Assembly (NCBI RefSeq): GCF_964355755.1
Contig: NC_092676.1
Location: 26,828,288-26,892,287, forward strand
Direction: 5' to 3'
DNA: 64,000 nucleotides
DNA from: Antedon mediterranea
Taxonomy: Eukaryota; Echinodermata; Crinoidea; Comatulida; Antedonidae
In this document: piece by piece, positions 57,901 through 64,000 of the stretch
Layout of the letters: every line of letters starts with the position of its first letter
Numbering within the stretch: the stretch's first letter is position 1
The notes under the pieces: generated by a model
What the model saw: the letters and a program-made list of their open reading frames with translations, nothing else
What the model was told of the DNA's origin: nothing
Databases searched by the model: none
Program-made: the position numbers and the translations under genes

Positions 57901-60013
57901 AAGCCTAGCTAGGCTAGGCCTAAGACCGTCCACGAGAGGTCGATCGCCGCGAGCTACTTAGGTAGTGCATTGTTTCTCACTTTATCATAATTTACCATAA
58001 AACGTACATTTAAGACAAGGAATGACATGGTTTAATGTTTTTAAAGTGATATATATGTATCATTTTCCAAAAAACGTCCAAAATTGCAGGGAAGGGGTCT
58101 TTAAAAACAAACCAATTGGCAGCAAATCTGCTGAATTGCATGGTAAGGGACAATATACATTCAAAAGACAAGTAAAGTAAAAGTCATCATTAAACAAAAT
58201 TATCGCAATTAACAAAATATATATAAATGTAGACATAAAGTATAAAAAATATAGACATAAAGTATAAATATAGACATTATCAGAGCTTTTGAGATATTTA
58301 GTACTAGCCTAACTGGACAAGTTAATATATGCTGTGCATGTTGTGCTATTTAAATGCAGTTATTTACCCACATAAGATCTATGGATCTGGATGATGTTTT
58401 TAATTTATTGTGACGTTATTTTGGCTAGCAAAATGTGGGAAATGTTTTTTTTTTCTTACCTTATTTTGTCAGTTTTGTTTCTCAATCATATATATTTATA
58501 TATACAGTGTCTTTTATCTGGAGGACCAAACTTAATAAAGCCTTGGCTTAATGCGTCCTCACACAATTATATTTATTATTTATCATATGTTCTGTATATT
58601 TTTTTATTTTATATTGTGTGAAACAATAAACTTGAACTTGAATCTATTAGCTGGTGGTCCACAGTAGATAACAAACTACAAATTTATTTGATGTGAATTC
58701 AGGTATTGAAGGAGCATTTTATGAACCTGGATCAAAGACTGTGATACCAAGGAAGGTGATTGGCAAGTTTTCAATCCGTCTTGTGCCAGACCAGGATCCT
58801 GCCGTTATTGAGAAACAAGTTCTTGATTATCTGAATAAGAAACACAAGGAACGAGGCTCACCAAATACGATGACGTGAGTCCCAAATATGGACATCATCA
58901 TATCCACATATGGACATCATCATATCCATATATGGGCACATTACATTTTGTTGTCACATAAAGTTTGATCGTGTAGACAGGGCTTAAAACCTTCTTTGTA
59001 ATTTGTTAGAAAGCAGATAGCTTGTTTGCTTGTGAAAATTTTTGATGTTTTTATGTTTTCTTATCAACAGTCCATCTATGGGCCATGGAGGCAAATGTTG
59101 GGTGTCAGATTTCAACCATCCTCACTATCAAGCTGCAGCCAGGGCTAGTAAAACAGGTAAAAATGATAATAGTATCAAATAACAACTCCACCCTGCATTT
59201 TGTTATTAAGACACTGCTTTGACTTCATTTCTTCAATCCATTGTATAAACTAGAAAGCTCTGACCACACTATCAAACTAGTTTGACAAAAAAAGTGTGAT
59301 GGGCCCAATTATGGTAGTGATATACCCAAATATGGTAGTGATATGACATCATGTCCATGGGCACATCACATTTTTTTGTCAGATAAACTTTGATAATGTA
59401 GACAGGCTTAAGCCTTTACTAAGTGTCCTACTATTATCTACATCGTATAGTGTATGGCATAGAACCGGATATGACTAGAGAGGGCGGTAGCATCCCAGTT
59501 ACGCTGACTCTTCAAGAAGCAACTGGAAAGAATGTTTTACTGCTGCCGATCGGAGCATGCGATGATGGAGCGCATTCTCAAAATGAAAAACTTGACCGGT
59601 ACAACTACATTCAAGGGGTAAGCATGAACAATTATATATTTTAGTTTAAATAATATGAAAATACACTGAGAAAGAGTTGGTGTTAACCGAAACCTCTGTA
59701 ATTTCTTTCTTGTTGTTTTTACTCATGTTATTTGTATCTCCATTGCGATTCAGCTACTAATACTGTACCTAGAGCTTGTCATTTTTCCATTTGCCTATTT
59801 GATTAATATGAAAATACACAAATAAAAGTGTGAATCATTTTTGCGATTATGGAATTATGCTTCCATAATTTCCTGTTTATATATATTTAAATTAATTAAT
59901 TTGAATTGAAATATTAAATTAAAAGAAATAAAATTGAAATTTTTACATTCCTTTTTTTCCCATAGATCAAGCTGATGGGTGCATACCTACACGAAGTATC
60001 GCAACTGAAGTAA
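51964..60013 (+). CDS. CNDP2: Cytosolic non-specific dipeptidase (carnosine dipeptidase 2), M20 metallopeptidase
   Basis: Fourteen exons: 51964-51989, 52549-52672, 53054-53150, 54435-54508, 55023-55178, 55514-55594, 55743-55816, 56127-56201, 56500-56644, 57349-57448, 58703-58874, 59071-59156, 59451-59617 and 59966-60013. Borders are GT-AG, phases agree, and the product is 474 residues. It hydrolyses dipeptides such as Cys-Gly in the cytosol with two divalent metals. The di-metal ligands fall at the same numbers as I recall for mammalian CNDP2: His99 (YGHLDVQP), Asp132 (SSDDKGP), Glu166/Glu167 (GMEESGS), Asp195 (ISDNYW) and His445 (DDGAHSQ); the inserted-domain His228 (DLHSG) is present too. 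Length equals the family norm. The start at 51964 has a good context (ACCATGG) and gives [13 protein letters not shown], close to vertebrate N-termini. Introns hold at least five transposon copies. Confidence 0.97.
53303..53639. mobile_element. MITE family D in CNDP2 intron 3
   Basis: The left end AATATGTGTTGTCCCCCTTT and right end GGGGGACAAAACATCTTTAT are inverted. The interior matches other copies (TTTCATTTTAATGTCGC, TTTATGTTTCATGTTTTTGG). Confidence 0.8.
54570..54885. repeat. Inverted pair of tRNA-like SINEs in CNDP2 intron 4
   Basis: The minus-strand arm (54720-54570) and plus-strand arm (54745-54880) share GGTCGTGGGTTTGAGTCCCA (B box), an A-box-like AGTGGT(C/T)TA(T/G)AGG, GAGAATAC/ATTCTCAATGTACTT and CCCTACTCTGACGTA. 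The arms are about 130-140 bp around a spacer of about 25 bp, so the transcript would fold into a long hairpin. Neither arm has a clean acceptor stem. Confidence 0.75.
55179..55430 (+). repeat. Repeated copies of the CNDP2 exon 5 end inside intron 5
   Basis: The last 36-40 bp of exon 5 (CAGGCTCTCGGCCAAGAAAT onward to ATTAAG|GT) recurs at about 55212-55249, 55259-55283, 55322-55357 and 55391-55426. Each long copy is preceded by ATTCCTGCAG, a good acceptor. Three copies are followed by GT (AAG|GTACAG, TAG|GTATTC, AAG|GTCGTG). The copies keep the peptide [10 protein letters not shown] or close variants, diverging mainly by synonymous-type changes. Confidence 0.85.
56788..56917. mobile_element. 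MITE family A in CNDP2 intron 9
   Basis: AAAGCTCTGTCTACATTATC at the left and CTTTGTCAAACTAGTTTGAT with AGTGTACAG at the right; interior CATATTTGGGCACATCACA. A tRNA-type B box (GGGTTCAAATCC) lies just before it near 56723. Confidence 0.85.
57047..57260. mobile_element. MITE family A with internal duplication, CNDP2 intron 9
   Basis: AAAGTTCTGTCTACACTATC starts the element. The block CAAACTTTATGTGAC...CATATTTAAGCATAT occurs twice (57068-57155 and 57164-57235). The right end is truncated after ACACTTTTTTC. Confidence 0.8.
57473..58112. mobile_element. Possible TIR element in CNDP2 intron 10
   Basis: TTAAAGCCCCATTCCCTACG and TTTTTTAGAT at the left are mirrored by CAGGGAAGGGGTCTTTAAAA and CCAAAAAACG at the right. 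The roughly 640-bp interior is less AT-rich than the intron and has no open frame of note. Terminal match is imperfect. Confidence 0.45.
58490..58643 (+). mobile_element. LINE 3'UTR fragment in CNDP2 intron 10
   Basis: GGAGGACCAAACTTAATAAA, GCCTTGGCTTAATGCGTCCT and a terminal AATAAACTTGAACTTGAA look like the 3' end of a non-LTR element with an ACTTGA tail. No RT coding part is present. Confidence 0.5.
58880..58985. mobile_element. MITE family A abutting the exon 11 donor of CNDP2
   Basis: Two AAATATGGACATCATCAT-type blocks, then CATATATGGGCACATTACAT and AAGTTTGATCGTGTAGACAG. The recognisable element starts about five bases after the exon 11 donor (GTGAGT), so the left terminus is gone. Confidence 0.75.
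59254..59410. mobile_element. MITE family A in CNDP2 intron 12
   Basis: AAAGCTCTGACCACACTATC, two ATATGGTAGTGATAT blocks and AACTTTGATAATGTAGACAG. It ends about 40 bp upstream of exon 13. Confidence 0.85.
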
Positions 60014-60540
60014 ACCCAATTAAAATAATAATCAGACTATAAAAACTAAACCATTGTATTCAATTTTATTTCCATTAATTTAATTTTAGATAACTAATAT
60101 TTTTGTATTTAAATAGAATTATCAATTTACAATTTATGATTTAATAGTCATTTTTCATAAATGTGCAAATGATACAGCACAGACCACACTGACTCAGAGC
60201 ATTCCAGTATAAAGACATTTTATTTTGCAACTGAAAATAATTTTAATTTGATCTATAATATATAAAAGAATTTAAAACTGAGGGTAGAGTTTACAAATTA
60301 TATAATACTCAGTTTATTGCTAAATTACACTACTAAGTGGCTAAAAGAAATAATACAAAATAAGGATTGTGAATTTTGAGTTTTTGTTTATTTTGTATTT
60401 CAGCATCATAAGTTCCTCGTACACTAAGAGCTTGTTCAGAAGTTGGTTAGGTATTTCCTGGATAAACTGCGCTGCGCTAACTATGTTTAACGCATCATTT
60501 TACACTTTATCCACCATCACTGTATAGTAGTGCAATGATG
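60014..60540. other. Shared 3' flank of convergent CNDP2 and HSPBP1
   Basis: The two stop codons are 527 bp apart. On the minus strand AATAAA motifs at 60392-60387 and 60224-60219 could end HSPBP1. On the plus strand an ATTAAA near 60019 is the best visible CNDP2 signal. The 3'UTRs may overlap. Confidence 0.5.
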
Positions 60541-63071
60541 CTATCTGTCAACTGACACCTTCTCTTTGCTGAACAATAATTTTATAAGTTCATGTGAATA
60601 TTCCAATTCCTCCTAAAACAGAAAGAAAAAAAAATTGTATACAGTTTTGTTGGCAAATTTAGATTGTGTAAAGCTCTGTCTACACTATCAAACTAATTTG
60701 ATGGAAAAAGTGTGATGTGCCCAAATATGGTAGTGATATGACATCATCATGTCCATATATGGGCAAATCGCATTTTTTTGTCACATAAAGAGCTCTACAT
60801 TTGTTGTTTCTACAGTATGTCCCTAATAACAGCAACTACATAGTTTGTGTACGTTATGTTCTTAACACTAACCTGGAATTCTTCTTTCCCTTTTAACATC
60901 TCTTGTCGATCCTTTAATAGTTTATGCAAATGTAAACAAGGATTCTTAGCATCTGATTGGGCAGCTGTGTGGTCTTGAACCAGAGTCAATAAGGAGAGCA
61001 TTACGTATTCATGAGTGTTGTCATGGTCCGTCTGTAGCATGCTCACTAACTGGTCTACCATCCCCATCTGCTGTACCACATCTGTCGACAGTATCAACAT
61101 TTTATTTTACACATTAAAATCGACTAGTAAAAACAAGGTATCAACTATGGCACTCAAATCATATATTTTATTTACGTTTGTCAAGATTGAGATGGCCATG
61201 GTGGCTTAAAATAATATTAATAATTTATAATATTGAGAAGAGTATCCCCAGTGATTTTTTGAAAACACTTCATAAAGTTAGTGTTGCCCTGGGCTGGATG
61301 TAGACCTGGACCACTTGAGATAGGTCCAGAAGAGGCTTTGATATTTTGGCCGGCTTATGCAGTGAACGGCTCCTCAATGGCTTGAGGAAATGAATCCTCA
61401 GGGCCGTCGTTTAGAACACAAGTGTAAACATGCTAGATCGGCCCGAAACAATTACTGGAATGGCACAGTACCCATTGTGTAAATGGGGTCTTAGGCCAGG
61501 TGGATGAGGTGACTTCATCTACATTCTTATCCAAAAGAAATACATTTCTTGGTAATTTACCTTTGTGTTTTGAATCCATTCTGAGAATGCTGTTAAGGAG
61601 GAATGATGCTTTGATTCTTAGCTTTGTGATACAACCTTGCATTGCTCTTACGAGATAAGAGAAGCCATCATTTGCTGTGAACGCTTCTAGACAAGGCTCA
61701 TGATCACGTACCATACCTAATTGCAAAAACAAAAATATTTGATGAATTTGAACTAAATTTCGCCTGGTTTATTTAACTATTATCCATAATGATCTTTTTA
61801 TATTCTTGTTTTATTTTATTATCATATTTATTTTATATATTTCTCGCAACATAGGCCTACTAAAAAAAATTGATTATGTGGAAAATTGTGTGTCGTTTAC
61901 GACTGCATTAGTTATAGGTATTAAATTTCTTATTCGGGACAACAAATAAATTACAAGTAACATACAGGAGATAGCATACAATGCTTTAACTCTCACGATG
62001 TCTGCATCATCTTTGTCTACGAGGTCAAAGAGCACTGGTATCATGTCATGGTTCAAGAGTACGTTCTGGCTGTATGGATTGTTTTGCGATACCATTGCTA
62101 TCAATTCTGCCGTGTTCCACCTCACCTCTGAACTGGGATCGTTTAGGAGTTCTTTTAGGATTGCAGTTCCACCAATCTTGTGAAAATCTAGCAAAAGAAA
62201 AATGTTTCACTTTATCTGTCTACTTACTTGTTTGTCATCACTATAGTCATCATTTTCATTTTCCGCTACTGTCTTACTGTGGCTTGGTGGTTAACGTGCT
62301 TACCTGAGTTCGACCCTGACCAGGGTTTAAACTCGCGAATCTTTCAACTCCACTCCCCTAAGCTTGGTTCCCACTACAACGTAACGCAAGGACGTAAACG
62401 CAACGCAAGCGTTTTAACCAATGACGAGAGAAGTTATAGACAGTTAGCAATCACAAGCAAATAAGCCATCGCTTGTGATTGGTCAATTCACTTGCGTTGA
62501 GTTACGTCCTTGTGTTGCTTAACCCTAAAATGAGACTCGGTTTATAAGCATGATAAATTATAGAAATAGTTTATCCCTCCTGTAATTGGATGAGTGGAGA
62601 GTTACTCGCTGTTGGAAGCGTATGATATTTAAAAAAAACCCAAAAAAGTCTTAGCATGTGACCAATTGCTTTTAATGTGTAACTTACCGCTCGCATTGTC
62701 TATAGTTTGACAAAGGTCTTGTAAATGTTCTAGTAGAGATGCTTTCACTAAAGTGTCGTTCTCATGAGAGCTGCCAAGCAGTGGTTTAATATTATCCACA
62801 GTTTTTTTCATCTCCTTCGCTTCATCACAATGTAAATCGTTGAAAACATTTCGGAGAAACTCTTTTTTCTAAAGAAAGAATTTTCTAAATTACTTGGAGA
62901 TGAATAAAAAGAAATTTATTTAGTGATTATTGGTAAACATTTTCTGATGTTTACCTCTTCGGTCATCTCTTCTCTTTCGACCGGTTCATCGCTTTGTACT
63001 GTGTTTTCAACTGCAAGCTGTAATATTCCAGATAAACTCTGATCAGGCTGATTTCGACTTCCGGATGCCAT
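60541..63071 (-). CDS. HSPBP1: Hsp70-binding protein 1 (Fes1-type nucleotide exchange factor)
   Basis: Six coding exons on the minus strand: 63071-62955, 62868-62688, 62187-61966, 61716-61561, 61081-60873 and 60612-60541. Borders are GT-AG with matching phases, giving 318 residues and a TAG stop. The protein is an armadillo-repeat nucleotide exchange factor for cytosolic Hsp70. Diagnostic segments are EVRWNTAELIAMVSQNN, DIVRVKALYAISCMVRDHE, GFSYLVRAMQGCITKLRIKASFL and DVVQQMGMVDQLVSML; the ARM core is about residues 85-270. The N-terminal 40 residues are polar and acidic, shorter than the Gly-rich vertebrate leader, which explains the smaller size (vertebrate forms about 360). The start has a sound context (AATCATGGC). 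A 5'UTR intron is likely: acceptor at 63101, donor at 63479. Confidence 0.95.
60670..60789. mobile_element. MITE family A in HSPBP1 intron 5
   Basis: AAAGCTCTGTCTACACTATC at the left and TTTTTTGTCACATAAAGAGC at the right, with AATATGGTAGTGATATGACA inside. Confidence 0.85.
61082..61560 (-). other. HSPBP1 intron 4, no extra exon
   Basis: 479 bp of intron between the exons ending at 61561 and starting at 61081. No further exon is needed, since the frame is continuous across the junction. Confidence 0.8.
62272..62345 (+). repeat. tRNA-like SINE fragment in HSPBP1 intron 2
   Basis: GTGGCTTGGTGGTTAACGTG (A-box-like) and GAGTTCGACCC/AGGGTTTAAACTC (B-box-like) in tRNA spacing. No complete cloverleaf. 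Confidence 0.5.
62358..62523. mobile_element. MITE family B in HSPBP1 intron 2
   Basis: The left arm AAGCTTGGTTCCCACTACAA with CGTAACGCAAGGACGTAAAC is mirrored by TCACTTGCGTTGAGTTACGT with CCTTGTGTTGC. The last about 20 bp of the right terminus is replaced by TTAACCC. Confidence 0.85.
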
Positions 63072-63652
63072 GATTTTTAAAATCTGTATTTGTATCTATT
63101 CTAAAAAATGAATCAAATTTAACATAAATAATTATTAATATTGCATAAAGCATAATTATTGGATGTTAATTATTCAAATACTTTATGATAATTGTACTGT
63201 ACTAAACTCCCTAACTCCAACTAGGCTTATTTACCAAAATATAGAAATACTACTACTTAAAGTAGGCCTTAGTTAGCCTATCTTTAGGTAGAAAGTGCTA
63301 TTCCTTCAAACCTGTCAACTAGGCCTACTACCCCAACGTTGTATATACAGTCTGAGTCAGTGGTAGTAGATTGGGCCTCCTATCTTAGCCTATCTATTAT
63401 TAAACTTAAAACGCACACTACTAGCCTAGGTAGAAGTAGACACTATATTCTAGGCCTAGTTTTAGAAATTATGACTTACTTGAACCTAAGTTTAATGAAA
63501 TAAAAATGTGCTGAGACTGTATGAACTAATTTAAAAAACCAGAACCTTCTCGAACTAACCACAACATGTTGTTTGTTGATGATCTGAAATGTGACCTTTC
63601 TAGGTTTGACCTCCTGTTCACTCAAGCATTACTTTAGGTCACCGGCAAAAAC
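63072..63652. promoter_or_regulatory. Probable bidirectional promoter, HSPBP1 / SAMM50
   Basis: The two start codons face away from each other 581 bp apart. A minus-strand donor (GGTTCAA|GTAAGT, ending at 63480) and an acceptor (TTTTTTAG before 63100) outline an HSPBP1 5'UTR intron. Core promoter sequence should therefore lie at about 63500-63640. No TATA box is evident, as usual for housekeeping pairs. Confidence 0.55.
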
Positions 63653-63673
63653 ATGGGGACTGTTCATGCAAAG
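63653..63673 (+). CDS. SAMM50: First coding exon, probable sorting and assembly machinery component 50
   Basis: AACATGGGGACTG starts a seven-codon exon, MGTVHAK, ending at a GT donor (AAG|GTACTT). Vertebrate SAMM50, the beta-barrel insertase of the mitochondrial outer membrane, begins MGTVHAR as I recall it. The match is short, and the remaining exons would lie beyond the right edge of the window, so the call rests on this peptide, the start context, the donor and the divergent position next to HSPBP1. Confidence 0.5.
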
Positions 63674-64000
63674 GTACTTTCAAAATATGAATTATTTAAT
63701 AATATTTATACTATGAAATTAGTGAATTTAGGTTTGTGTTTATCTCTATAAAAGCATGTTGCATCATATCGATAAGAAACTACTATAGGCCTAGGCTGGC
63801 TAGCTAATATAAAAATAGGCTGGTTTCCCATCCATTTTGTGTGAACTGGGGGCCGGGGAGGATCAGCACAACAGTTTTAGTAATAGTATGGTGTAATCTA
63901 GTAAAGGCTAGGCCTAGAAGGGTTTATATTTGTTTTTCTCATCTATAATTATATACATATTAACAGTAACATTCTAAGCCAAGTTATTGAACGCTGATGA
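63674..64000 (+). other. Intron of the probable SAMM50 gene, no second exon seen
   Basis: AT-rich with several AGGCCTA motifs. No acceptor followed by a plausible SAMM50 exon is visible before the window ends. Confidence 0.4.

Overview
The window looks like animal nuclear DNA, most probably from a deuterostome close to echinoderms. It is AT-rich, its genes are split by many GT-AG introns, and it is crowded with miniature transposons, tRNA-derived repeats and non-LTR retrotransposon remnants. The palindrome TAGGCCTA recurs throughout, as I recall from echinoderm assemblies. I cannot name the species. Exon structures below were built by hand from splice consensus and reading-frame phase, and every multi-exon model closes in frame.

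Layout. The first 10 kb is repeat-rich: a 5'-truncated LINE inside a short tandem array, a Penelope-type repeat with a hammerhead-ribozyme-like core, a TIR element at 8.1 kb and a 26-bp minisatellite. On the minus strand, 11.5-14.9 kb encodes a 369-residue ETS transcription factor of ESE/ELF3-EHF type, with an AT-hook but no visible Pointed domain; a probable 5'UTR exon lies at 16.45-16.6 kb. From 17 to 46 kb I find no confident gene. That stretch holds MITE families, a second copy of the 8.1-kb TIR element containing a broken reverse transcriptase, a composite 5S/tRNA-headed SINE, a nested MITE pair, a cluster of palindromic MITEs at 40.8-41.7 kb, a 43-bp minisatellite, and three weak orphan-exon candidates.

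From 46.8 kb to the right end the window is gene-dense. A second ETS gene (plus strand, 46.8-51.4 kb, 402 residues) joins a Pointed/SAM domain, an AT-hook and an ETS domain that reads like the SPI/PU.1 subfamily. It is followed by a complete 14-exon cytosolic dipeptidase gene (CNDP2-like, 474 residues, all metal ligands present). Convergent to that on the minus strand is HSPBP1 (Hsp70 nucleotide exchange factor, 318 residues). Divergent from HSPBP1, a seven-residue first exon at 63.65 kb matches the start of SAMM50.

The two ETS genes are probably functionally related regulators: both carry an AT-hook before the ETS domain, and their domain complements are partly complementary. CNDP2, HSPBP1 and SAMM50 are housekeeping genes in cytosolic peptide breakdown, chaperone cycling and mitochondrial outer-membrane assembly. 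The most unusual observations are the Pointed plus SPI-like ETS architecture, splice-site-bearing copies of a CNDP2 exon end inside its own intron, and two equal-length alternative N-termini for CNDP2.
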